Positions 16,193-24,559 of a stretch of 64,000 bases of DNA are shown piece by piece. Position 1 is the first letter of the stretch, and each line of letters opens with the position of its first letter. The DNA is from Streptomyces sp. NBC_01241 (GTDB lineage Bacteria; Actinomycetota; Actinomycetes; Streptomycetales; Streptomycetaceae): NCBI RefSeq assembly GCF_041435435.1, contig NZ_CP108494.1:7288501-7352500 (forward strand), written 5' to 3'. The notes beneath the pieces were generated by a model. That model did no database searches. It was not told the DNA's origin and was given only the letters and a program-made list of their open reading frames with translations. The position numbers and the translations under genes were made by a program.

Positions 16193-16375
16193 ATGGCAGT
16201 AGTTCAGATCACTATCGACAACGGCTGTGATGGTTGCTTCAAAAAGGATGAGACAGCCACAGAAGGTGAGACCCAAATCAGCCTGGCTGGCAGGACATGG
16301 TATCTCTGTGAGGTACACGAGGAAAGGTTGGCCGAACAACTGGCACAGCTTCTTGGGGAAGGAGAGAGCAAGTGA
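16193..16375 (+). CDS. small Zn-binding, Lsr2-N-terminus-like protein
   Basis: 60 residues. C-D-G-C-F near the start; then E-T-Q-I-S-L-A-G-R-T-W-Y-L-C-E-V-H-E-E-R and L-A-Q-L-L. The beta-turn-beta-helix run resembles the dimerisation half of Lsr2, and the C/C/C/H set could bind zinc. Overlaps the next GTG. The Lsr2 link is tentative. Confidence 0.45.
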   Translation: MAVVQITIDNGCDGCFKKDETATEGETQISLAGRTWYLCEVHEERLAEQLAQLLGEGESK

Positions 16376-17685
16376 GCTTGGAAGCGTTCGAGTCGATGAG
16401 GTATGGCCCTATTGGTGACGCGGTTATTGCCGCGGAGCCTCATACCGAGGCTGACCCGGTAGGTATCTATGCTGCGATCCTCGCTCTGTGGTCTGCGTCC
16501 ATTAACGGCAGCGTCACCATGGACAACGGCCGGCCCGTAGTGGTCTGGACAGTACTAACCGGCGAGTCTGCTCTAGGCCGTAAGGGGACCGCTAAGCGGG
16601 TAGCGTCCAAGATGCTGGAACAATCCATCGGAAAGTTCTTGGACTCCCGTACAGAGGGGGGCGTATCCTCGGGCCCGTCCCTTACTCAACTCCTGTATGA
16701 GTACCAGGAAGAAACAATGGGCACAGAGGGAGGTACCGATACTCGAATGGTGGTTGTGGATGAGGAATGGTCAGAGAACCTGAAACGACAGACTAGGTGT
16801 CCTACCTTTGCCTCAAAGCTTCGGCAGTGCTGGGATGGTGCAACCATTCGGCACACCACCACAAGAATCAGTATGACCGTGGAAACTCCGAGACTGGGAT
16901 TTCATGCTCACATCACTCCAGGGGAATGGTCGGAGTACGTCAAGCCTCGGGATGCTAAGGGAGGGTCATTTAACCGCCTACTGCCGGTCATGGTAGAGGG
17001 GTCAAAGGTTCTGTCCTACAACCATACGGAACTGTACCCTGAAATTGCAGGGTTGAGTGAAGCCTACGACTGGGCTCGCCGCACTCCTCGGCGTATCTCT
17101 CTTAGTAAGGATGCCGGCCGTAGGTTCGATGAACTCCGAGTGCAGTTCCTTCATAAAATGGCGGACATGCCCCCCCATCTCCGCTGCTATGTGGAGAGGA
17201 CACCCGAACAGATTGTGAGGGTGGCCGCGGTACTCACTGCCACGGAATGCAGGACAACGATTAGCCGTAGTGCTATCGACGCTGCATGGGCTTTCGTTCA
17301 GTACAGTATGCGGAGTGTGGAAAAGCTGGTACGAGATGATCCGAAGATGTCTGTAAAGGCAGTCAAGACACTTCCGGAGCTAGTACGAGAAATCCTCGTA
17401 CGGCACGGGGGGGAGGCTACGTCGTCTCTCCTCCTCCGTTCTCTAGGGCCGCGAGCAACCGCGAATACCCTTAAGGGGGTAACCGAGGTAATGGCGGACG
17501 TGGAGTTCGTCCGCGGTGAGACCGTATCGGGACGTGGCCGGCCACCGGTTGTCTATCGTCTCGTGACAGCCTCGGAGACTCCTACCAAGGAAGAGGAGCG
17601 GGCACCCAAGCCCGCACCTGTAGTTGTACAGGAACCGGTGCCCAGTAGAGCCCCAGAACTTACCCTCTCCGGTAGTTGGTTGTGA
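16372..17685 (+). CDS. DUF3987-type helicase/primase-like protein
   Basis: 437 residues. The N-terminal 200 residues fit the DUF3987 ATPase type: V-V-W-T-V-L-T-G-E-S-A-L-G-R-K-G-T-A as a Walker-A-like loop and R-M-V-V-V-D-E-E-W as Walker B. The C-terminal part carries a winged-helix stretch (L-L-R-S-L-G-P-R-A-T-A-N) ending G-R-G-R-P-P-V-V-Y-R-L, then a Pro-rich tail. Such proteins sit in the replication regions of plasmids and phages. It is the last gene of the accessory block and is close to iteron-like repeats on both sides. Confidence 0.6.
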   Translation: MSLEAFESMRYGPIGDAVIAAEPHTEADPVGIYAAILALWSASINGSVTMDNGRPVVVWTVLTGESALGRKGTAKRVASKMLEQSIGKFLDSRTEGGVSSGPSLTQLLYEYQEETMGTEGGTDTRMVVVDEEWSENLKRQTRCPTFASKLRQCWDGATIRHTTTRISMTVETPRLGFHAHITPGEWSEYVKPRDAKGGSFNRLLPVMVEGSKVLSYNHTELYPEIAGLSEAYDWARRTPRRISLSKDAGRRFDELRVQFLHKMADMPPHLRCYVERTPEQIVRVAAVLTATECRTTISRSAIDAAWAFVQYSMRSVEKLVRDDPKMSVKAVKTLPELVREILVRHGGEATSSLLLRSLGPRATANTLKGVTEVMADVEFVRGETVSGRGRPPVVYRLVTASETPTKEEERAPKPAPVVVQEPVPSRAPELTLSGSWL

Positions 17686-17705
17686 GCTTGGCGGAAACAC
17701 GAATA

Positions 17706-17739
17706 GCCCCCACCCTCGAAAGAGGGTGGGGGCATTTTT
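17706..17739 (+). terminator. intrinsic terminator
   Basis: GCCCCCACCCTC-GAAA-GAGGGTGGGGGC followed by ATTTTT. It ends the accessory operon before the convergent lysis module. Confidence 0.95.
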
Positions 17740-17808
17740 GCGTTGTGTCCTCTCACAGACACGTTCTTACCCGGTGGGCGGAGTAGCCCACAGGACAGGG
17801 GAGTAAGC

Positions 17809-18006
17809 CTAGCGGTCAGAAAGTGCCTTCTGAACCGTGAGGATCTTACAGAGACGCTGGGCAGTCTCTCCTACGGAGAGGACAACCGCGGACATGGCTA
17901 CGGCCCATTGCCAAGGGAGGGCGTCAAGCGTAGCCACTACAGCCGGCGAGACCGCGGCGAGCACGCCGGCTAGGCGGTAGCCGTGACGGAGTATCCATTC
18001 TTTCAT
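17809..18006 (-). CDS. holin-like small membrane protein
   Basis: 65 residues with two hydrophobic helices (L-A-G-V-L-A-A-V-S-P-A-V-V-A and W-A-V-A-M-S-A-V-V-L) and basic ends. GGAGGTGA precedes the ATG. It lies beyond the endolysin on the same strand, so it is the second membrane protein of the lysis module (holin or antiholin). The start codon lies inside an iteron-like repeat. Confidence 0.6.
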   Translation of the reverse strand: MKEWILRHGYRLAGVLAAVSPAVVATLDALPWQWAVAMSAVVLSVGETAQRLCKILTVQKALSDR

Positions 18007-18067
18007 TCATTCACCTCCGCTTGAGGGGGAAGGGGGAGGCAGCTCCCTTACTCATTCTTTCATTCAT
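17996..18067. repeat. two more iteron-like repeats
   Basis: CATTCTTTCATTCATTC at 17996-18012 and CATTCTTTCATTCAT at 18053-18067, in the same orientation. They repeat the motif of the 9.9-10.8 kb block, so the repeats bracket the accessory operon. Confidence 0.7.
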
Positions 18068-18274
18068 GCGTTCCCTGCTGGAAAGGGGATGCCTGCCCAC
18101 TCAATAGGTGGAGGAAAGGGGTGAATAGAGGGAGCCGGCCTGGCAGCTCTAGAGCCTGTCGTAAGCGGGGAACCCCTCTGAGGAGTCCACTCAAAAAATC
18201 TGAGTTGTATTTCAATTCAACTGACGAACGAAATCCACCCATATTTAAAACTCGGTAAGCGACTCGCGCAGGAA

Positions 18275-19132
18275 CTATCCCTTGGTTACTCGAAGCTTGT
18301 CCCAACTGGCCTTGCCGGGCCAACCATCAGCATCCGTACCGCGGTACCCAAGCTTGAGCTGCCACTTCCGGTAGCTCTTCCGGTCTGCCTCGGTCCACTG
18401 CCGGCCAGGACCAGAGACGTAGGCAGAGCAGCCTTCAGCCACCAGTCGCTTGCCCAGTCTGGTGATGAGAGGTGAGTTCGGAGCCTTCTTGAAGTACGAC
18501 TCACCGGGGTAGGGCTCGTAGGAGACGGGCTTCGGCCTGGGGGAGGAGGGCTTAGGGGTAGCCGGCTTGGGCTCGCTCTTAACGGGAGCAGCCGGGACGG
18601 TAGCAGAGGTCTTGTAGGAGAAGCCTGCCTCGTCCTTCTTGGAAGGGTCAGCAGTCACCAGGTCTTCGGAGAACTTGGGATAGCCGTAGCCGTATACATA
18701 GGAGTCTCTACGGGCATGCTTCTTCTCGTAAACCCCATCTCCTTCGGGAGATCCGTTCTCGTTGGTATTGCCCTCGTAGGTGTAGACGTAAGTAGCGTCG
18801 TACTTGTAGACAATGCCTGTATGGGTTCCGCCGTTCTTGCCGAAGAATACCTGAGCACCAACCGCAGGGTATTCGGAGAACTGCCCCTTGTTCTTGAACC
18901 AGCTAACACCCGTGAGACAAGAAGCGGTACGCGGGTAGAGATCAGAGATATCTGCCTGAAGAGCCAGCCAAGAGATCCAAGTTGCACACCAGGCTTGATT
19001 CTGGGACCACTCAAGACCAGGTACCGCGGGAGAGTACTTCTGCCAGTTGTTCCAGTGGCCATTTGAACGGCCCTCTTGATAGCCAACTTCCTTGTCAGCC
19101 AGGGTGAGTATCTGTGCTACCTGAGAGGTCAT
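18275..19132 (-). CDS. endolysin (CHAP-type amidase/endopeptidase)
   Basis: 285 residues. The N-terminal domain has the CHAP pattern: Q-A-W-C-A-T-W-I-S-W-L with the catalytic Cys near residue 48, and G-G-T-H-T-G-I-V with the His. A proline-rich linker (P-K-P-S-S-P-R-P-K-P) leads to a C-terminal wall-binding domain of about 80 residues ending in a peptidoglycan-binding-like repeat. It cuts host peptidoglycan at the end of the lytic cycle. The start overlaps the stop of the upstream holin-like gene. Confidence 0.85.
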   Translation of the reverse strand: MTSQVAQILTLADKEVGYQEGRSNGHWNNWQKYSPAVPGLEWSQNQAWCATWISWLALQADISDLYPRTASCLTGVSWFKNKGQFSEYPAVGAQVFFGKNGGTHTGIVYKYDATYVYTYEGNTNENGSPEGDGVYEKKHARRDSYVYGYGYPKFSEDLVTADPSKKDEAGFSYKTSATVPAAPVKSEPKPATPKPSSPRPKPVSYEPYPGESYFKKAPNSPLITRLGKRLVAEGCSAYVSGPGRQWTEADRKSYRKWQLKLGYRGTDADGWPGKASWDKLRVTKG

Positions 19133-19392
19133 CAGAGCCCCCTGTTCCGAAGCTCATTAAGCTTCTCTGGGTCGATAGTGGAGAGGAGACGAACAAGGGT
19201 CTGGGTATAGCCCTTCAACTCATCAAGCTCCTCCCGCACTTGCTCAAGTTCGCCAATAAGACGGTTGGCCCTCTCCTTCCATGCCTCTGCTTCACCTCGC
19301 CAGACAGAGGAGGTGCTTGTCCTCCAGCCGGCGAACAGCAAGGCCAGGAGGCCAACGAGGGGAGGACCGTAAGTTGCCAATAAAGAGAGCAT
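19132..19392 (-). CDS. holin-like protein (TM helix plus coiled coil)
   Basis: 86 residues: one N-terminal membrane helix (L-V-G-L-L-A-L-L-F-A-G-W) and a long charged coiled coil. GAG-type ribosome site before the ATG at 19392. Overlap with the endolysin gene (ATGA) supports a lysis role. Confidence 0.65.
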   Translation of the reverse strand: MLSLLATYGPPLVGLLALLFAGWRTSTSSVWRGEAEAWKERANRLIGELEQVREELDELKGYTQTLVRLLSTIDPEKLNELRNRGL

Positions 19393-19458
19393 GCGCGACT
19401 CCGAGTGTGGGCACGAGAAAGGGGCCGTCCCCGACAGACGGCCCCCGTACAGCATTGA

Positions 19459-21240
19459 TCAAAGAGCGTTTACAGTAAGCTTTCGCCACCTGGGGCGGTT
19501 GGCGATGAGGCCAATATTGCCTTCTGAGAGGTGCACGTAGCCGCCTCGGTAGGTGGCATTAGTAGAGGACACAGACACATTTGGGGTCACGTCAGTACGT
19601 GTGATCTTTACCTGAGAAGGGGTCAAGTCCACCTGAAAAGACATCCACTGATTAGCCACTGGTGCCGCGGAAGCTGCAACAGCGAGAGAAGTCCCTGACG
19701 TGACTCCAGCAGTGTGTGAATACAGCTCCATGGACCCAGATCCCCGCATCACCAAGTGATAGCCGCCGGACGCGTTGAGGGTATTGAACTGGTAAATGCT
19801 GTCATCTGACTTGCCGAAAGCAACTCCAGCATGCTCATTGGTGGGGACAGTTCCTTCGTACTTCATATCGAAGGTCATCCTGTAACCATTGGCAGGGAAT
19901 GTTGGGATAGAACAGGAGCCAACGAGGGCTGATTCGCCTACTACGTTGAAGTAGACCTCTCCGTTTCCGGAGTACTTCATGTCACGGGTGCCATCGTAGA
20001 AGACACGGCCCATGTCCCCAGGGGCCTTGACCGCGGTAGCCCAGTTGTCCTTCTTGAGGATCTGGTAGTTGGTGGAACACCACTTGTACTGGGCGCACAT
20101 CATTCCTCGGACACCAAGGCCAACAAGTGTGTCTCGCTGAGACCTCCGGTGGACCTCCCAGCAGATGACCGGCTTGCCCTTGGCCACAACCTCAACCATT
20201 CGAGCAGACGTCATTGCGGAAGGTACTCCCCAGAAGTCAATCAGGCTGTCAACTGCTGCCATCTGAGCGTCAGTTGTTCCTGCATCGACGTACCCCCACG
20301 TCTTGAATCCTCTCGACTTCATCAGAGTAAAGGAGGGGTTGGTGTAGTAGTTCTTCCACACCACCGACTGATTGGCGTTGGGGTAGTAGTCCTCAAGCAT
20401 CTTCTGGACAATCGGCACACTTGCGTTTGTTTTGGCCTCAAGAAAAATAACGACTCGTCCCATGAAACGGTCGAGTACATCACGGAGGTTGGTCATGGGC
20501 TGGTCAGCCCAGCCTTGTCCCAGAATGCTGCTAAGGCGAACTTTCACTGTGTTGATGAGGGAGGCGTAAGCCATGTCTGCAAGAGGGCCCGTGCCTGTGG
20601 TGGTCCGATCAAGATTCGGATCGTGCATACAGACGGGAATACCATCGGCGGTCACACCTACAGAGACCTCAATGGCCTTGACGCCGCTGGTAAGAGCTGC
20701 GTCATAGGCTGCCATAGTGTGCTCGGGATACTCCATCCCGGACCCGCGGTGTGCTATGTAGAAGGGGTTCTCGGAGAGCAGGCCAGTGATGGAGGCCATA
20801 TCCCCATTGCTGGCGGAATTTACGTACTGAGCAGGAATTTTCCCGGTTTCGTCAAGGGGGGCAATGCCTCCAGGCCGGCCTAGCCGGGCCTCAAGATCCT
20901 GTGTAGCAGCAGCCCTGTCCCCATGAGGGTCTGAGGCTGTCTGGTGCGTCCTGAAACGGTCGCCAACATCCGTAGCCAGGATGGCAACCCGGGCACCACC
21001 ACCGAAATCAACCCAAAGGCGCTCAGGGCCGTTGTCAGGGCCCCAGAATGCGGTAACCATCCCGTTGTCGTCGGCAGTGATCTGGGTAATTGGGGACATC
21101 TCCGAGGACAGCAGGTCAAGAACCTGCCTGGCTCCCCCAGTAGGCCCGTCCCATACCGTGCCTACAGCACGGGGTACACGAGCACCTGATATGTCCTCTG
21201 CGGCTTCAGCCGCGGTGCCAGCAAAAAGATTCCTAGCCAT
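19459..21240 (-). CDS. tail-tip/fibre protein with glycerophosphodiester phosphodiesterase domain
   Basis: 593 residues. After an N-terminal attachment part and the fibre-type phrase D-E-T-G-K-I-P-A-Q-Y-V comes a GDPD domain (about residues 165-400): A-H-R-G-S-G-M-E-Y-P-E-H-T, V-S-V-G-V-T-A-D-G-I-P-V-C-M-H-D, and I-F-L-E-A-K-T. The C-terminal part is a beta-rich, probably carbohydrate-binding, domain. The enzyme may trim teichoic acid or glycerophosphate polymers on the host surface during adsorption. Confidence 0.8.
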   Translation of the reverse strand: MARNLFAGTAAEAAEDISGARVPRAVGTVWDGPTGGARQVLDLLSSEMSPITQITADDNGMVTAFWGPDNGPERLWVDFGGGARVAILATDVGDRFRTHQTASDPHGDRAAATQDLEARLGRPGGIAPLDETGKIPAQYVNSASNGDMASITGLLSENPFYIAHRGSGMEYPEHTMAAYDAALTSGVKAIEVSVGVTADGIPVCMHDPNLDRTTTGTGPLADMAYASLINTVKVRLSSILGQGWADQPMTNLRDVLDRFMGRVVIFLEAKTNASVPIVQKMLEDYYPNANQSVVWKNYYTNPSFTLMKSRGFKTWGYVDAGTTDAQMAAVDSLIDFWGVPSAMTSARMVEVVAKGKPVICWEVHRRSQRDTLVGLGVRGMMCAQYKWCSTNYQILKKDNWATAVKAPGDMGRVFYDGTRDMKYSGNGEVYFNVVGESALVGSCSIPTFPANGYRMTFDMKYEGTVPTNEHAGVAFGKSDDSIYQFNTLNASGGYHLVMRGSGSMELYSHTAGVTSGTSLAVAASAAPVANQWMSFQVDLTPSQVKITRTDVTPNVSVSSTNATYRGGYVHLSEGNIGLIANRPRWRKLTVNAL

Positions 21241-21252
21241 ATGTCCCCCCTA

Positions 21253-22326
21253 TTAACGATCCTTGATCGTAGTTGCTTCATAAACTCCACTAACCGTAAT
21301 GAAGCTCTGCCTTGGAATTACCCTCAACCCGTCAAGCCCCTCCGCAAGAGTGTTCGGGTTCGGGTAGAAGAAATACATGTTTGAAGTTCCACCACTTTTA
21401 GTAATCTTGCAGGTCAGCCCAACATAGTTAGGTATCCCGCCAGCCGTCTTCGCGCTGTTGTCCAAGTGGCCTGCAAAAATTTGCCCAGTAGCCCCATTGG
21501 CAGGCTGTGGAAGGGTGGCACCGTAAATCCAATTCGTGCCAGAAACCTTAGCGTCTACGGTTGCTGAAGTGTTTTCCAGATACATGGAGAACCAGACCAT
21601 ATTTGGGGCAATCCAACGCCAACGGCCTAGGCGGGTCGCGACGCTACTACCATTAACCATGGCAGGGGTGTACTTGTAGGTATTGCTGAGAGTTCGGGCT
21701 GCCTGAACTCCGTCACGACCATTGAAATATTCAGTCTGGGTTTGGCCTCCATCCACGTCGCTGTCGTAAGTGAACGAGTTCAGTGGGGCAAGCTCAGACG
21801 ACGGGACCACATTCCAAGGGAAAGCAACCGGCGGGGGAACATCAAACGGTGCTCGCAGAGAAATGGTAACGGTCCCTCCCTTTGCAGGCACGGTCACTGC
21901 ATAGAGGGGCATTTCCCAAATCCCGCCAGTCTGACGAACTGGTTTAGGAGAAACAGGAGTGGCAGCATTAGTACCCTGGCGTACGGCTAGCTGCACAGAT
22001 GGCTTAGACATGTCCGCCCGAATGACTATGAGGTCAATGCGGTCTGTTGTGGACGAGTTGGCAACGATCGGCAATGTGACTGAAGAAGTCAGCTCATAAT
22101 AGAACCCACCAACCCAAGCCTTACCGGGATCAATCTGTACCGAAGTCACACTAAGGGCCCTTCCGAAGAAAGGCAGATTACTACTCGTCCCACTGATAGG
22201 AAGTCGAAAGTCGACACGGTCAGCAGCCCACATATGAGCCATTGACTGCCACTGGAGTTCTGATACAGCCTTACTGGCTCCAGTGGTGGGATTGTCCGCG
22301 CTAAACGGGTAGCTAATTTCTGCCAT
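21253..22326 (-). CDS. minor tail / baseplate protein
   Basis: 357 residues, starting A-E-I-S-Y-P-F-S-A-D-N-P-T-T-G, beta-rich, with a tail-spike-like C-terminal half. Placed between the Gp37-like protein and the GDPD fibre. No enzymatic motif seen. Confidence 0.7.
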   Translation of the reverse strand: MAEISYPFSADNPTTGASKAVSELQWQSMAHMWAADRVDFRLPISGTSSNLPFFGRALSVTSVQIDPGKAWVGGFYYELTSSVTLPIVANSSTTDRIDLIVIRADMSKPSVQLAVRQGTNAATPVSPKPVRQTGGIWEMPLYAVTVPAKGGTVTISLRAPFDVPPPVAFPWNVVPSSELAPLNSFTYDSDVDGGQTQTEYFNGRDGVQAARTLSNTYKYTPAMVNGSSVATRLGRWRWIAPNMVWFSMYLENTSATVDAKVSGTNWIYGATLPQPANGATGQIFAGHLDNSAKTAGGIPNYVGLTCKITKSGGTSNMYFFYPNPNTLAEGLDGLRVIPRQSFITVSGVYEATTIKDR

Positions 22327-23558
22327 TACATCCTCGCTTCCAGTTTGCGGAGCTTTTCCCGCATCTCAAATACCGTCTTATAGAGGTTCAGAGGGTCACC
22401 ACTTCCTTGTTCACCAATCTTCGGGGACACTGTGTAGGCGTTGCCTCCGTCATCCACGGTGATATTCACTTCTCGTACCATGTCCACGTACTCAGTACCA
22501 TCAGCAATAACGGTGACCAGGTCGCCCACGAAGTAGTCCCTACCAAACTTGATCTGTTCAGTGTCAATTGGGTAGACCTGGAAGTTCCCCGACTTCTCGC
22601 CCTCCTTGAGGACTTCTTCCGCGGACTGCTTGACAGCCTCAAGGGCACTCTCGAACTCCGCGGTCGTCACATCCAAGGAAGCCTTGACCGGTTTCCCCGT
22701 AGCCATGTCCGTGACGATGGGGAGGTCCCTTCTGTCTACGAACTGCTCGATCTTGAGGCCCCATTCGGCCTCTGCCTCAGCATCGATCTTCTGGTACAGA
22801 TACCGGCCCTTGCCCTCGCCCTGACAGGCAACAATGACTCGGGTCACCTTCGGGGCAGAGAGGGTCCAGATGTACTCTCGAAGATTTCCGAGGTCGGTAG
22901 AGAGCCTGACTTCCTTGCTCAAATCCCGCGGGGTGAAGATGTCCAGGTCGATAGTCTTACTGTTCGGGTCGTAGAGGAAGCGGTAGCCAAGTTTCTTGGC
23001 CTCACACCAGCCGGCCAGTTTCTCCCCGATCACGTCATACCTGACCGTGTCGTTGACCGTGTCTCCGAAGGTTGGCTTCGGGCCGATCTTCACTCCTGGA
23101 ATCCTGCGGTCAGACAAAGCAGAGGTCCCCATGGACTTCTCCAGCTCATTCCAAATGGCAGATGAGCCAGGCGTATTGACTGTTCTCGTGTCCACAGTCG
23201 AGAGGTATTGCTTGTCCACTGCCCTGGCAGGATCAGGGAAGGCTAGCCGGCTGTAGGCCAGTTTGTTGTCACAGGAGCCTCCAACAAAGAGGCTCCCCAT
23301 GGACGAGTGCTGTTCTACTGTGAAGTACTTCTGGAAATCCTCGATCTGCCCAGTAATAATCGGCTTCTTGACACCATCCTGATAGATGGCGACCCCTCCA
23401 CCTCTCTGAAGTAGCTCTGCCTGCTCTGTACCGGCCCGAACCAGAAGCTTCCAAGAGCCTTGAGCACAGAATCGAACGATGATGTCTAGCTGAAGCCAAG
23501 TGTCAATGATCCCAACTCGGTTCAGATCTTTGTCTCTGACCTCCACTCTGTAGCCCAT
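22326..23558 (-). CDS. tail tip protein, ReqiPepy6 Gp37-like
   Basis: 410 residues, starting M-G-Y-R-V-E-V-R-D-K-D-L-N-R-V-G. The sequence fits the siphovirus Gp37-like family, a hub/tail-associated structural protein. The ATG overlaps nothing upstream; its stop overlaps the next ATG. Confidence 0.75.
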   Translation of the reverse strand: MGYRVEVRDKDLNRVGIIDTWLQLDIIVRFCAQGSWKLLVRAGTEQAELLQRGGGVAIYQDGVKKPIITGQIEDFQKYFTVEQHSSMGSLFVGGSCDNKLAYSRLAFPDPARAVDKQYLSTVDTRTVNTPGSSAIWNELEKSMGTSALSDRRIPGVKIGPKPTFGDTVNDTVRYDVIGEKLAGWCEAKKLGYRFLYDPNSKTIDLDIFTPRDLSKEVRLSTDLGNLREYIWTLSAPKVTRVIVACQGEGKGRYLYQKIDAEAEAEWGLKIEQFVDRRDLPIVTDMATGKPVKASLDVTTAEFESALEAVKQSAEEVLKEGEKSGNFQVYPIDTEQIKFGRDYFVGDLVTVIADGTEYVDMVREVNITVDDGGNAYTVSPKIGEQGSGDPLNLYKTVFEMREKLRKLEARM

Positions 23559-23559
23559 G

Positions 23560-24549
23560 TCAGTACCCCTCGTATCTCGGCTGAAAAGTCAGCCGTACCC
23601 TTGCACTGGGTGCACCGGGAGTAATGCTGACTGTGCACTCGGAAGTCCCGTCAGGAAGAGACCAAAGCTCTGGCTGTGCCTTCAACTTGGGCCAATAGTT
23701 GGTGCCCGCGTTGTCTCGGACGACCTTGAACCCTGGTCTCGTGTCCACGGTCAGCGTTCGGCCGGCGGGAATTATGTCTGAACCGTCCACAGGAGCCGTA
23801 ACACCGAACGAGCGCTTCTCCGGACCTACGAAGTTGAATGCCTTGATCGGCCCTTCCAGCTCCCACCGAGGCCAAGCCTCAACGTCACCAGGGTTGAATA
23901 CGGTGACCTTGTCGTTCGCCAGACGACCCGCGTTCAGACGGATGGGGAAAAGAGCCTTGGTGGTGTCCAGAAATGCTTGTGTATCTCCGAACTCCCACTG
24001 AGCCACCTGGACATCGTCCGAGTAGAAGTAAGGCTCGTAGGCCGTGAACTGAAGACCGTACTTGACCCACTTGAAACCTGCCTGGTCTTCGGCCTCGCTT
24101 CCCTCCATGCCTCCCTTGTAGTAGCAACGGAGGTACCGCGGTACACCATCACCCTCCACAAACTTCAGGACGCAGTACCCCTTCTTCGGATTGAGATGGG
24201 AAACCAGCTTGCTCTTCATAGCCTTGATCGTCTGCCTGTCAATGCCGTACAGGAAGATAGGCAGCATGACCTCTCTGGCAACAGCCCTAGCATCTCGGAA
24301 AATGCCACCATCGAGGTTCGGGCTGTCATCTGAGTGAAGCTCAAAGGGAGGCGCATCCAAGCCAGTGGAACCAGGCATCAGCACGATGCCTGGCCACAAG
24401 GAGTTCCTGAAGTCGGTGAGGGGGATTTCCTCCCCCCCACCATTCTTCCCGGTAACGGATACGTACGTCCTCCCCCAGTACACCGGCTGAGGCGGTGTCG
24501 GTCCTGTGGGGACCGGCGTAATCGACCTCCTGAGTACCGGAATTGGCAT
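23560..24549 (-). CDS. distal tail-type minor tail protein
   Basis: 329 residues, beta-rich, typical of phage tail (Dit-like) proteins located directly after the tape measure. Contains V-T-G-K-N-G-G-G-E-E-I-P-L and a late L-T-F-Q-P-R-Y-E-G-Y end. Confidence 0.75.
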   Translation of the reverse strand: MPIPVLRRSITPVPTGPTPPQPVYWGRTYVSVTGKNGGGEEIPLTDFRNSLWPGIVLMPGSTGLDAPPFELHSDDSPNLDGGIFRDARAVAREVMLPIFLYGIDRQTIKAMKSKLVSHLNPKKGYCVLKFVEGDGVPRYLRCYYKGGMEGSEAEDQAGFKWVKYGLQFTAYEPYFYSDDVQVAQWEFGDTQAFLDTTKALFPIRLNAGRLANDKVTVFNPGDVEAWPRWELEGPIKAFNFVGPEKRSFGVTAPVDGSDIIPAGRTLTVDTRPGFKVVRDNAGTNYWPKLKAQPELWSLPDGTSECTVSITPGAPSARVRLTFQPRYEGY

Positions 24550-24559
24550 ACGTCACCTC

